From Weissella confusa (GTDB taxonomy: Bacteria; Bacillota; Bacilli; Lactobacillales; Lactobacillaceae), in contig JQAY01000002.1 of NCBI GenBank assembly GCA_001436895.1, positions 150,167 to 214,166 of the forward strand: a DNA stretch of 64,000 bases. The letters run 5' to 3'. The notes below the pieces were generated by a model. The model was not told the origin of the DNA. It searched no databases and worked only from the letters and a program-made list of their open reading frames with translations. The stretch's first letter is position 1. Each line of letters begins with the position of its first letter. The translations under genes were made by a program, and so were the position numbers. This document shows positions 51,144 through 59,665 of the stretch, piece by piece.

Positions 51144-52046
51144 TTAATTCTTTCCAACCGTCAAAGCAAAGAACACATCATCCATAGACGGTTGTTCAAC
51201 GGCCATATTCGTCATTGTGAGCCCCGCTACAGTTAGTTGGCTCAAGATACCTGCAACCTGATTCGTATCGCGTAGTGGCGCTGTGACGGTGCTATTTGCC
51301 ACCTTCACCTCTTCATGCAATGCGTCAGTTACGATTTGCTTTGCCTGGTCGGCCTGTTGTGCATCCGTCATTTCCAAACGTAACTTTGCGCCCCCAACTT
51401 GGGCCTTTAACTCGGCTGGCGTACCAAGACTGACCAACTTTCCGTAGTCAATCAACGCGATGCAATCAGCTAATTCATCAGCCTCTTCCAAGTACTGCGT
51501 CGTTAGGACGATTGTTGATCCTTCTGCGACCAACTCGCGAATGGTATCCCACATTTGCGTACGGGTGCGTGGATCAAGACCGGTCGTTGGTTCATCCAAG
51601 AAAATCAACGCTGGTCGTGAAATCAAGCTAACCGCCAAATCCAAGCGGCGACGCATACCACCTGAGAAATTCGAAATCGCCTTATCAGCTGATGCCACCA
51701 ATGAAAACTCGTTCAATAATTCTTCCGTACGTTCCTTGGCCTCGCGTCGTGACAAACCATTCAAGCGTGAGAAAATCATCAAGTTTTCACGAGCAGAAAT
51801 ATCCTCATCAACCGATGCGTATTGACCAGTCAAGCCAAACAACGAACGAACCACCTTAGGTTCCTTCTTAACATCGTGTCCAAAAATTTGAATCGTTCCT
51901 GACGTTGGCTTTAGCAACGTCGTCATCATGCGCAGCGTGGTTGTCTTACCCGCTCCGTTTGGTCCAAGCAAACCGAACACCTCACCACGCTTGATGTTAA
52001 ATGACACGTTATCAACCGCCGTTTGCGTGCCAAATGTCTTGGTCAA
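51144..52046 (-). CDS. ABC-2 transporter ATPase (DrrA-like), with a stop at codon 4 of the natural frame
   Basis: 300 residues with all cassette motifs: Walker A GPNGAGKTT, Q-loop LTGQYASVD, signature FSGGMRRRLDLAVSL, Walker B IFLDEPTTGLD and an H-loop TTQYLEE, where Gln replaces the usual His as in many DrrA proteins. In the same frame 33 bases upstream lies an ATG (52077-52079) with AGAAGG before it, but its fourth codon is TAG (52068-52070): M-S-E-stop-Y-A-V-E-I-E-G. The protein can begin only at a non-ATG codon such as TTG at 52046, so expression may be poor. Confidence 0.85.
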   Translation of the reverse strand: MTKTFGTQTAVDNVSFNIKRGEVFGLLGPNGAGKTTTLRMMTTLLKPTSGTIQIFGHDVKKEPKVVRSLFGLTGQYASVDEDISARENLMIFSRLNGLSRREAKERTEELLNEFSLVASADKAISNFSGGMRRRLDLAVSLISRPALIFLDEPTTGLDPRTRTQMWDTIRELVAEGSTIVLTTQYLEEADELADCIALIDYGKLVSLGTPAELKAQVGGAKLRLEMTDAQQADQAKQIVTDALHEEVKVANSTVTAPLRDTNQVAGILSQLTVAGLTMTNMAVEQPSMDDVFFALTVGKN

Positions 52047-52110
52047 ACCTTCAATTTCAACTGCATACTATTCACTCATGATATTGCCTTCTTGTTTTCA
52101 AAATTAATTA

Positions 52111-52181
52111 TCAGGGTACCTGACGAAAATAATAATAAGGTACCCTGATTAATATGTCAACGATTTTGTTCAGGTACCCTG
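52111..52181. promoter_or_regulatory. Divergent promoters with three MarR operators
   Basis: Three copies of TCAGGGTACCTGA-type palindromes occur at 52111-52123, 52138-52148 and 52171-52181. The efflux promoter on the minus strand is TTGACA (52155-52160), 17 bp, TATTAT (52132-52137), with one operator exactly in the spacer and one just downstream. The regulator promoter on the plus strand is TTCATA (52192-52197), 17 bp, TATACT (52215-52220), next to the third copy. Confidence 0.75.
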
Positions 52182-52255
52182 TGTATTTTAGTTCATATTC
52201 GTCACGAACCCTGTTATACTGGCATTAGTAGAAAAATTTAAGGACGGCAAGACAC

Positions 52256-52759
52256 ATGGCTGATTTGATCGAAAAACACCAATTAGCAGCAAAACTATTT
52301 GAATTTACATCACTTCAGCACTTGGCTGATGAACAAGTTGAACGTCACTCACCCGTTTTTCGTGGGCAAAACAAAGTCTTGGTTGCGTTAAGTGAAGGCG
52401 ATAATATTTCTCAAAAGGAACTCGCTGAACGCTTGGATATGAGTGTGCAATCAACGGCTGAATTCGTCGCTAAGCTAGTTAAAAAGGACTTTGTCACTAA
52501 GACAAAGTCCCCAACTGATGGTCGTATTCAATTAATTCAGCTCACTGAAAAAGGTCGTCACGAAGCCGAAAAGAGCTTGTTTTACATCCCAGAGTATCTC
52601 GACTATCTAAGCCCTGAAGAATGGACGCAACTCGCAGCCATGCTAGATAAGATGAACGATGGCATCCGCGATCACTTGAAGCTTGATGGTATCCAAAACC
52701 TTGGTACCCGTATTATGTTAAGCCAATTGAATCGTAAGACTGAAGTCGATGATAAATAA
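52256..52759 (+). CDS. MarR-family regulator of the ABC-2 efflux operon
   Basis: 167 residues with a MarR winged helix: ISQKELAERLDMSVQSTAEF (about 55-74) and the wing KTKSPTDGRIQLIQLTEKGR (about 83-102). GACGGCAAG-like ribosome signals precede the ATG. It is divergent from the DrrAB-like operon, and a thrice-repeated palindrome lies over both promoters, so it most likely represses the efflux genes and itself. Confidence 0.9.
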   Translation: MADLIEKHQLAAKLFEFTSLQHLADEQVERHSPVFRGQNKVLVALSEGDNISQKELAERLDMSVQSTAEFVAKLVKKDFVTKTKSPTDGRIQLIQLTEKGRHEAEKSLFYIPEYLDYLSPEEWTQLAAMLDKMNDGIRDHLKLDGIQNLGTRIMLSQLNRKTEVDDK

Positions 52760-52768
52760 TATGCCTAA

Positions 52769-52804
52769 TCTCGATGAGTTATCAAAAACTCATCGAGATT
52801 TTCA
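52769..52804 (+). terminator. Terminator of the MarR gene
   Basis: ATCTCGATGAGT pairs with ACTCATCGAGAT, followed by T's. Confidence 0.88.
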
Positions 52805-52964
52805 TTTTGGCAGGTGATTTTAGCATGAAACCCAATAATTACTAGACTACCATTTATTTTTTTCGTCATTATAATGATAGATATACCAACGGAAGGAGAG
52901 ATATTTACAACTGAATATTACCAATGTTGTCGTGAACAGATTATAAAAATCAAGGAGCATACTG

Positions 52965-53237
52965 ATGAACGAAAATATTTACACACAACTTGTCGCTGAT
53001 TTTGCTGCAGCTAATGGCTTCACCTTTTACCAAGGCGCCCAAGCTAGCCCGGCACTCATTCGCAACTGGGAAAATGGTTCGCTGAAGATTCACTTCGTTT
53101 CCTATGGCAATGACAGCCAAACTGCTAGCTGGCATTTCATCAACGAGGGGTTCAGCCATCCAGTTTCTCACAAGGGCACTGGTATTGATGAACTAACTGA
53201 TTGGATCAACAATACAATCACACCTCAACTCGCTTAA
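52965..53237 (+). CDS. Uncharacterised 90-residue protein
   Basis: A small soluble protein with a very good ribosome site (AAGGAG, 7 nt). It starts MNENIYTQLVADFAAANGFT, has an aromatic-rich middle (IHFVSYGNDSQTASWHFINE) and a short C-terminal helix (LTDWINNTI). No signal or membrane segment. I do not recognise a family. It stands alone between the MarR gene and a parS site. Confidence 0.75.
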   Translation: MNENIYTQLVADFAAANGFTFYQGAQASPALIRNWENGSLKIHFVSYGNDSQTASWHFINEGFSHPVSHKGTGIDELTDWINNTITPQLA

Positions 53238-53325
53238 CGATTCACGGGAGCGGTCAAATTTGACCACTTTCCCCAAACATATGGTAAAATCACCTGCCGT
53301 TTTTAAAACGATACATATTCGCCAA

Positions 53326-53341
53326 CGTTTCACGTGAAACA
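53326..53341. promoter_or_regulatory. parS-type site
   Basis: CGTTTCACGTGAAACA, one base from the perfect palindrome, in intergenic DNA. Confidence 0.75.
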
Positions 53342-53369
53342 TCGGCACCCAAATTGACATACATATAGC

Positions 53370-53414
53370 AAATCAGCCATCCCCCAACACAAGTTGAGAG
53401 ATGGCTGATTTTTT
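53370..53414. terminator. Terminator between convergent genes
   Basis: AATCAGCCATC pairs with GATGGCTGATT; the T-run is strong on the plus-strand side and weak on the minus-strand side. Confidence 0.75.
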
Positions 53415-53415
53415 A

Positions 53416-55287
53416 TTATTTAAGCGTCTTGTCTAACCATTCAAACATGACGGTCAATCGCGCATTGCGTAAGTTCGGTAATCCGTTACGAGACACTCCG
53501 TGCCATGATTGTGGGAAACGTACCATTTCAACCGGCGTATCCGTCAACGTCTTCACCGCCGTGAAATACATTTCCGTTTGCGCAATCGGCGTCCGTAAAT
53601 CATATTCACCATGCATCATGAGTAGTGGCGTTTTAACCGTCCCAGCGTACGTAATTGGCGAGCGCTTAATCAATTCTGCTCTACCAGCTTCCGTATATGG
53701 CGTTGCGCCCATTTCGTCAGCGACAAAGTTATACCCAATGTCACTGGCACCTGTTAGGTGTAGCCACTCTGTTACTGGTCGTTGTGAAACAGCTGCTTGG
53801 AATCGATCAGTATGACCAATTGCCCAAGTCGTCATAAAGCCACCATACGAACCACCAATAATGATTTGTCGGGTCGCATCAATCTTATCTGAATAACGTT
53901 CAATAGCCCTATCTAAGCCCGCTAATACATCGCGATAATCTTGTTCACCATAGTGGTTTACTACTGCGTTGATAAACGCTTGGCCGTACGTCGTTGAACC
54001 ATGTGGATTCGTAAAGACAACGTTGTAGCCCGCTTCCGCAAAACGTTGGAATTCCCAGAAGAACGCATCCCCATAAGCACCATGAGGACCGCCGTGAACA
54101 TATAGCACAACTGGTGCCGGATCCTCTGAATGCGCTGGCAAAAACCATCCATCCACATCCGAACCGTCTTCACTATCAAAAGTGAATTTTTCAGCTGCCG
54201 TAAACGACAACGTCGGATTAGCATCATAACGCACCGTTTGTGCATGCGTGTCTAAATCGACTGTAATCAAACGGCTTGGGTGGCTCGTATCTTGTTGCGC
54301 AATCACCAATTCTCGATCAGCAATCGTAAAATCAGTTAGCAATTGTGGCTCATCCAGTAATCGCGTAATCTCGCCAGCTATCGTTCCTTGATAAAGACGC
54401 GTATGTCCGTGATACCCCGCCTCAAAGATGTAGGTTTCGGAATCTAACCAACGCACATGGCGTCCTTGTCCCTGCACAATGACATCAGAATTAGGTTCTG
54501 CTAACAATTCTTCGTCATCAAAAACCAATCGTGTTTGATGACCATCATAATAATGCAGGCTCACTGCCCGTCGATTAGGATATTGATCATCGTTGCCGAG
54601 AATCAATATTTGCGTTGCATCTGGTGCAATTGTCGCTTCATACACCTGTGCCAAATTCGTGGGCACTGTGGTTTTCGTCTTAGTTTCAAAATCAATCGTG
54701 CGTAATTCTGAACGATATTCGTGAGCGTCCTCATCATTCGTTTGCACAATAATTACCGCCTGCGTATCAGTCGCATCTGCAATCTTAACCGGCAACGAGA
54801 ACGTGCCCAATAAACGTGTCACCCCTGAAACCGTGGCTTGATAAATCTCAAAGCGACGTTGCTCATCGATAAAGCCCACTCCGTCATCTTTATAATGACG
54901 CTTCGTATAATATCGCACCGTTGGTCGCTCGCTGACGGCATTAAACGATGCTTGTGTTTCAACTTGAACAGCAAACACAACACCTGCCCCATCAGGTATT
55001 GGCACAAAACTCGTGATGTGATCACTTTGATGCGTTAATTGCACCGTTTCGCCATCAACAGAACGGCGGTATAGTTGCCCATCATGCTGATAGAAAATGG
55101 CCTGTGTCGTTCCTTGCAAATCGGTCGCGTCATTTACCAACGTGGTTGTATCCGTCTCGTTCACAACCACCAAATTCGTTTGATAACGATTCTCAATTTC
55201 GTCCGCGACACTTTCCGTCGCATATAGCGTTTGACCAACAATCGTTGGACGTGCGATTCCCCTGATGTCTCCTAGTGCTGTTGCCAT
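53416..55287 (-). CDS. S9-family prolyl oligopeptidase/acylaminoacyl-peptidase
   Basis: 623 residues without a signal peptide: an N-terminal beta-propeller (about 1-370) and a C-terminal alpha/beta hydrolase peptidase domain. The catalytic Ser is in IIGGSYGGFMTTWA (about 464-477), Asp in HGEYDLRTPIAQTE and His in PQSWHGVSRNGLP. Such enzymes cleave short peptides or acylated N-terminal residues in the cytoplasm and help peptide use. It is the first gene after the MetQ gene by 22 bp, so readthrough from the T-box transcript is possible. Confidence 0.92.
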   Translation of the reverse strand: MATALGDIRGIARPTIVGQTLYATESVADEIENRYQTNLVVVNETDTTTLVNDATDLQGTTQAIFYQHDGQLYRRSVDGETVQLTHQSDHITSFVPIPDGAGVVFAVQVETQASFNAVSERPTVRYYTKRHYKDDGVGFIDEQRRFEIYQATVSGVTRLLGTFSLPVKIADATDTQAVIIVQTNDEDAHEYRSELRTIDFETKTKTTVPTNLAQVYEATIAPDATQILILGNDDQYPNRRAVSLHYYDGHQTRLVFDDEELLAEPNSDVIVQGQGRHVRWLDSETYIFEAGYHGHTRLYQGTIAGEITRLLDEPQLLTDFTIADRELVIAQQDTSHPSRLITVDLDTHAQTVRYDANPTLSFTAAEKFTFDSEDGSDVDGWFLPAHSEDPAPVVLYVHGGPHGAYGDAFFWEFQRFAEAGYNVVFTNPHGSTTYGQAFINAVVNHYGEQDYRDVLAGLDRAIERYSDKIDATRQIIIGGSYGGFMTTWAIGHTDRFQAAVSQRPVTEWLHLTGASDIGYNFVADEMGATPYTEAGRAELIKRSPITYAGTVKTPLLMMHGEYDLRTPIAQTEMYFTAVKTLTDTPVEMVRFPQSWHGVSRNGLPNLRNARLTVMFEWLDKTLK

Positions 55288-55309
55288 TCAAATCCCCTCG
55301 ATTTTGTGA

Positions 55310-56203
55310 TTAGTTTGATGATGCTGATGACGCATCGCTAGCCGTATCGGCCGTCACAACCGTAGCCTTAGGTGCACCCTTCCAAGCTGCGATTTCCGTA
55401 CCATTGTTGTGGTCGTTGATGTATTGCCCAACTTCCTTCGTTTGGTATGACTTTACCAAAGCCTTAATATACCACTTCTTAGCATCATCATGACGCGCTG
55501 CAATAATGTTCACCCATTGGTGTGATTGCTTGTTGTTTGCATTCCAAACGTAGATGGCTGAGTTCGGGTTGCGACCAGCTGCTTCAACGAATGTGGCTGA
55601 AATAACGGCGGCGTCAACTGAATTCAAGCTAGCCAACGTTTGATCCGCCGCCAATTCCTTCACGTGCAAATTCTTAGAACTTGAAACGATATCGCGAACC
55701 GTTGGGCTTGTAACGCCTTCCTTGATCTTAATCAAGCCAGCTGCTTGCAACAAGAACAAAGCGCGCGCCTCGTTAGTTGGGTCGTTGGCCACAGCAATCG
55801 TACCGCCATCTGGAATATCCTTCACTGACTTGTACTTATCTGAGTACAAACGACCAGGTCCCAAAACCGTCTCACCAACTGGTTGCAAGTCTGCCTTGTG
55901 TGCCTTATTCCAATCTGACAAGAAGGCGTAGTGTTGGAACGCATTCGCATCAATATTACCTTGCTTCAAGGCTGCGTTTGGTTGGTTGAAGTCCGTAAAG
56001 GTAATCAACTTAATCTTGATACCGCGCTTCTCACCATTCTTCTTAACGATGTTCCAAACGGCTTGATCTGTCTTAGATGGTGAATTAATTCCCACCTTCA
56101 CCGTCTTCAATTCCTTTGCTGATGCCACAACTGATGTTGCTGGGATAACTGCGCCGGCCACTGCCAATGCTAGAACTGCACTTGTAATAATCTTCTTGCT
56201 CAT
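55310..56203 (-). CDS. metQ: Methionine ABC transporter substrate-binding protein (NlpA/MetQ family)
   Basis: 297 residues of the MetQ/NlpA family. A Sec-type signal (about 1-29, VVASA) without a lipobox Cys comes first. Then KVGINSPSKTDQAVWNIVKK, NIDANAFQHYAFLSDWNKAH and the GGTIAVANDPTNEARALFLL stretch are family hallmarks. A T-box with an apparent Met specifier precedes it, which strengthens methionine as the ligand. metN and metI are not adjacent. The C-terminus ends in an Ala/Ser tail. The ATG at 56203 follows GGAGAG. Confidence 0.9.
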   Translation of the reverse strand: MSKKIITSAVLALAVAGAVIPATSVVASAKELKTVKVGINSPSKTDQAVWNIVKKNGEKRGIKIKLITFTDFNQPNAALKQGNIDANAFQHYAFLSDWNKAHKADLQPVGETVLGPGRLYSDKYKSVKDIPDGGTIAVANDPTNEARALFLLQAAGLIKIKEGVTSPTVRDIVSSSKNLHVKELAADQTLASLNSVDAAVISATFVEAAGRNPNSAIYVWNANNKQSHQWVNIIAARHDDAKKWYIKALVKSYQTKEVGQYINDHNNGTEIAAWKGAPKATVVTADTASDASSASSN

Positions 56204-56274
56204 AATTTCCACTCTCCGTTTAAACCCAATTTATTAACCTATCTTTGGGGGCTGCTTATTTGGCCGAATAAATA

Positions 56275-56560
56275 AAAACCCGGGGACCATGTCTTATGAC
56301 ACAATCCCCGGGACGAAATGACTCGTGTTACCACCCAGTTTTCTTATTCAGTCACCCAAATAAGCTTACACGTACGCCTTCAAGCTGGACTAGTCGACAG
56401 CCGCCGGAAATACGTTGGCGCTATAACGGGCGCACCCGGTAACCACTTACAGAACCTGCTCGCAGTCACACACTAACTCAGAGACCATTTTCACGATTTG
56501 CCAATCACTAGCTTTCACCAAACGCTAGCTCTCTGCAGATTTTTCAATCGCTACTACATC
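56275..56560 (-). promoter_or_regulatory. T-box riboswitch (methionine specifier) with terminator
   Basis: In RNA sense: stem I with AGTAG and AGAGAG/GGTGAAAG motifs, a specifier region GAAAATGGTCTCTGAG whose codon ATG (56486-56488) reads Met, and the T-box element GGGTGGTAACACGAG (56322-56336). A terminator CCCGGGGA/TCCCCGGG (56281-56313) followed by five T's comes last. Uncharged tRNA-Met would favour the antiterminator and expression of metQ. The layout is complete and ordinary for Firmicutes. Confidence 0.9.
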
Positions 56561-56581
56561 TCGTCTTCGTTGATGTTGATT

Positions 56582-56610
56582 ATGATATGCTCATACTTTT
56601 AATTTGTCAA
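56582..56610 (-). promoter_or_regulatory. Promoter of the T-box/metQ transcript
   Basis: On the minus strand TTGACA (56605-56610), 17-bp spacer, TATCAT (56582-56587). Confidence 0.75.
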
Positions 56611-56677
56611 CAACTTTTGTCATCGTTTTCTAATTTTGGTTGTGATACGATTTAATAAAAGAAATCTGGAACCCAAA

Positions 56678-57052
56678 ATGACATTTGAAGAACTAACTAA
56701 TTTAGCAAAAGAAAAAGTAAATCCTCGTGAACTGACACCAAATTGTTATGTCGCCTCCGTCGCATGTGCATTAGAAACCGAGGACGGCCACGTGTACACT
56801 GGTGTTTCAATTGATTCCTCAAGCAGTTTGGGGTTTTGTGCGGAGCATGGTGCAATCGCCGATATGATTCAGCATAATGAATCTCGCGTTGTTCGTTGCG
56901 TTGCTGTTCATTACAGCGGGAAAATTTATGCGCCATGCGGGCGTTGCCGACAATTCTTTTATAATATTAATCCAGATAACTTGGCAACTGAATTCTTATT
57001 ACCAGACAACAAGTCGACAGATTTGGCCACGCTATTACCCTACATAAACTAA
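56678..57052 (+). CDS. Cytidine-deaminase-family protein
   Basis: 124 residues with the zinc-deaminase motifs FCAEHGAIADM (catalytic CAE-type: Cys, Glu) and APCGRCRQFFYN (PCxxC). NCYVASVACALETEDGHVYT fits the substrate-side strand. It groups with cytidine deaminase and blasticidin-S-deaminase-like proteins; the exact base is uncertain. The ATG at 56678 is chosen because the upstream frame runs over a probable promoter. It is divergent from the T-box transcript. Confidence 0.85.
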   Translation: MTFEELTNLAKEKVNPRELTPNCYVASVACALETEDGHVYTGVSIDSSSSLGFCAEHGAIADMIQHNESRVVRCVAVHYSGKIYAPCGRCRQFFYNINPDNLATEFLLPDNKSTDLATLLPYIN

Positions 57053-57088
57053 AAAATAAGGTGCTCAATAATTTTGAGCACCTTATTT
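57053..57088. terminator. Bidirectional terminator
   Basis: AAATAAGGTGCTCAA pairs with TTGAGCACCTTATTT. Confidence 0.9.
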
Positions 57089-57091
57089 CAT

Positions 57092-58615
57092 TTAATCTAT
57101 CAAACCATGCTGCTTCAAGTAATCATGGGCAACATCCCCAGCCTTTTTATGCTGAACCGTTACTTCATAATTCATTTGAATCATATCATCTTCTGAAATC
57201 TTACCAGCCAACTTATTCAAGCTCTTCTTAATGCTTGGATACTTCTGCAATGTCGCATCGTTAACCAACGGCGCACCTTGGTAAGGTGGGAAGAATTGCT
57301 TATCGTCTTTCAACGACACCAAATCATCCTGCTTCAATTGCGGATCAGTCGTATAAGCATCCGTCACATCAACTTGCTTATTGGCAACCGCCTCATAACG
57401 CAAACTTGATTCCATCGTAACAACCTTGCTGAAGTTCAAATCGTACGCCTTTTGCAAACCAGGGTAACCATCGGACAACTTGGCGAAATCCGGGTCGAAC
57501 CCGGCTGCAAATTGGGCATCAACCTTCTTCAAATCAGACGTCGTTTTCAGTCCATACTTCTTAGCGTCAGCCTTACGAACCGCCAACGCGTACGTGTTTT
57601 GATACTTCATTGGTTGCAAATAATCCAAATTATCCTGTTGCTTCAACAACTTCTTGCCACGCTCATAAGCCGTGACGGGGTCATGTGGAATATGACCATC
57701 TGTCTTAACCAATGATTGCAAAACCGTTCCGGTAAACTCAGGATAAATATCAACCTGACCACTCTTCAACGCCTTATACAAGAACGTCGTTCCACCAAAA
57801 TTAGGCTTTAGTTGCACCTTCAAGCGTGGATTATCTTGCTGAATCAAATCCTTATACATATTGATTAGAATTTCAGGCTCACCACCCAATTTTCCAGCAA
57901 TCGTAATCGTGCCGGCTGGTTGAACAATTGCACGATAACCAGCGACGCCACCAAAAATCACAATCAAGCTGGCAATTACAATGCCGATACGCTTTAGTGA
58001 CAACTTGCTTAGTAGCTTAATACCCCAAGAGAATACCAACGCCAACAAAGCTGACAAGATAGCCCCCAACAACAATTCAGCGTTGTTATTGGTTTGAATT
58101 CCCAACATGATGAAGGTTCCCAAACCACCACCACCAATCAAGGCAGCTAAGGTTGCGGTTCCAATAATCATCACCATCGCAATACGCAATCCTGACATAA
58201 TCATCGGCATTGCCAACGGCAACTGAACGCGGAACAGCTTGAAGCGCTTCGATAAGCCAAACGCATCTGCCGCTTCCAACAATGTTGGATCAATCCCCGT
58301 CAAACCAGCATAGGCGTTTTGAAAAATCGGCATAATCGCGTACAACACTAACGCAATGACTGACGGCACCGTTCCGATACCCACAAACGGAATTAACGCT
58401 CCTAGAATCGCCAAACTTGGAATCGTTTGAATGACCCCGGCGATTTGAAGCACCCACTCACCGGCACGGCGATGATTCATCAAGCCGATAGCCAATGGTA
58501 GGGCAATGATTGCTGCAATCACAATCGCTAACAAAGAAAGCAGTACGTGTTCACGCAACGCCGTCAATATATCGCCAGATTGTGTTGTCAGCATGTGTAA
58601 CATATCTGCTAACAT
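57092..58615 (-). CDS. Osmoprotectant ABC transporter, permease fused to binding protein (OpuC type)
   Basis: About 507 residues. The first 210 form an ABC permease (five or six helices, EAA loop LEAADAFGLSKRFKLFRVQL near 133-152). The rest is a periplasmic-type glycine-betaine/carnitine/choline-binding domain beginning ITIAGKLGGEPEILINMYKD, with GQVDIYPEFTGTVLQSLV. Fused permease-receptor chains are common for this family in lactic acid bacteria. The ATPase gene is 18 bp upstream. The ATG at 58615 has GTGGGG/GAGTG before it. Confidence 0.9.
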   Translation of the reverse strand: MLADMLHMLTTQSGDILTALREHVLLSLLAIVIAAIIALPLAIGLMNHRRAGEWVLQIAGVIQTIPSLAILGALIPFVGIGTVPSVIALVLYAIMPIFQNAYAGLTGIDPTLLEAADAFGLSKRFKLFRVQLPLAMPMIMSGLRIAMVMIIGTATLAALIGGGGLGTFIMLGIQTNNNAELLLGAILSALLALVFSWGIKLLSKLSLKRIGIVIASLIVIFGGVAGYRAIVQPAGTITIAGKLGGEPEILINMYKDLIQQDNPRLKVQLKPNFGGTTFLYKALKSGQVDIYPEFTGTVLQSLVKTDGHIPHDPVTAYERGKKLLKQQDNLDYLQPMKYQNTYALAVRKADAKKYGLKTTSDLKKVDAQFAAGFDPDFAKLSDGYPGLQKAYDLNFSKVVTMESSLRYEAVANKQVDVTDAYTTDPQLKQDDLVSLKDDKQFFPPYQGAPLVNDATLQKYPSIKKSLNKLAGKISEDDMIQMNYEVTVQHKKAGDVAHDYLKQHGLID

Positions 58616-58633
58616 CCCCACACTCTACTTTCT

Positions 58634-59560
58634 CTAAAACGCAGCCAAATACTGCAACAAATCTTGCACCGTCAACTTGGTTGTCCCATTAATCACCACC
58701 GCTGGATGATCAACCAGTTGCTTCGATAATTCAGCCAAATAATCAGTTGCTTGTAACTGTGGCTCGTCTCCCAATTCAGTGATTGGTTCACCAAAACCAG
58801 CATCCAAAATCGCTTGAATCATGGTTGCCGGACGCTCACTAAACATCGCTTCAACCAGTTCATTCGCTGGGTGCGTCGTAACTTCCGTTGGCGTACCAAC
58901 TTGTTGCAAAACGCCATCATACATCACACCGATGCGGTTTCCTAGGCGCGTCGCTTCACTCATATCGTGCGTCACAAAGAGAATGGTGGTGTGCAAATCC
59001 GCGTGCAATTCCAGCACCAAATCTTGTAGGGAACGACGTGACAATGGATCCAAAGCACTAAACGGCTCATCCATCAAAATGATATCTGGCTTTGTCGCTA
59101 GCGCACGTACAATCCCAACACGCTGTTGTTCTCCACCTGAGAGCTCATTTGGCATGCGATCCGCATATTGTTCTGCTGGCAACCCGACTCGATTCAACAG
59201 TTCGTACACGCGTTGTCGACGTTGTTCTAGCGTTACGCCAGCTGCTTCCAATTGAATACCGGCATTTTGAAAAATCGTCATATTAGGAAATAATGCTGAG
59301 TTCTGGAGTACATACCCAATTCCACGACGTAGTTCAACTAGGTCATACTCAATCGCACGCTTACCACGCACATACGTATCCCCATCGGTCGGTTCAACTA
59401 ATCGGTTAATCATCTTCATTGACGTGGTCTTCCCACTACCACTTGGGCCAACTAAGACAAATAATTCACCGTCAGCAATATCCAACGTTAGGTTCGAGAC
59501 CGCTGGCTTACCTTGATAAATTTTCGAGATATTGCGAAATTCAATCACGTCTCTTACCAT
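58634..59560 (-). CDS. Osmoprotectant ABC transporter ATPase (OpuCA type)
   Basis: 308 residues. Walker A GPSGSGKTT, Q-loop VLQNSALFPNMT, signature LSGGEQQRVGIVRAL, Walker B IILMDEPFSALD and switch His in VTHDMSEA are complete. Only a short C-terminal extension is present, so the tandem CBS domains of longer OpuCA proteins seem missing or reduced, which would change ionic-strength sensing. The start could be the ATG at 59560 or a GTG four codons later; AAGGA sits between an ideal distance for neither. Confidence 0.9.
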   Translation of the reverse strand: MVRDVIEFRNISKIYQGKPAVSNLTLDIADGELFVLVGPSGSGKTTSMKMINRLVEPTDGDTYVRGKRAIEYDLVELRRGIGYVLQNSALFPNMTIFQNAGIQLEAAGVTLEQRRQRVYELLNRVGLPAEQYADRMPNELSGGEQQRVGIVRALATKPDIILMDEPFSALDPLSRRSLQDLVLELHADLHTTILFVTHDMSEATRLGNRIGVMYDGVLQQVGTPTEVTTHPANELVEAMFSERPATMIQAILDAGFGEPITELGDEPQLQATDYLAELSKQLVDHPAVVINGTTKLTVQDLLQYLAAF

Positions 59561-59633
59561 TCCTTACTTTTTGTTATTGTTGCCATATTAACGCCATTTG
59601 CTCAGATTAGCCAGACGCTAGTCCGAAAAACAG

Positions 59634-59660
59634 AAAAGCCTGAACGTGATGTCCAGACTC
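59634..59660 (-). terminator. Probable terminator of the SAM-riboswitch operon
   Basis: AGTCTG and CAGGCT pair around the GACATCACGTT loop, then TTTT on the minus strand; moderate strength. Confidence 0.55.
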
Positions 59661-59665
59661 TCCTT

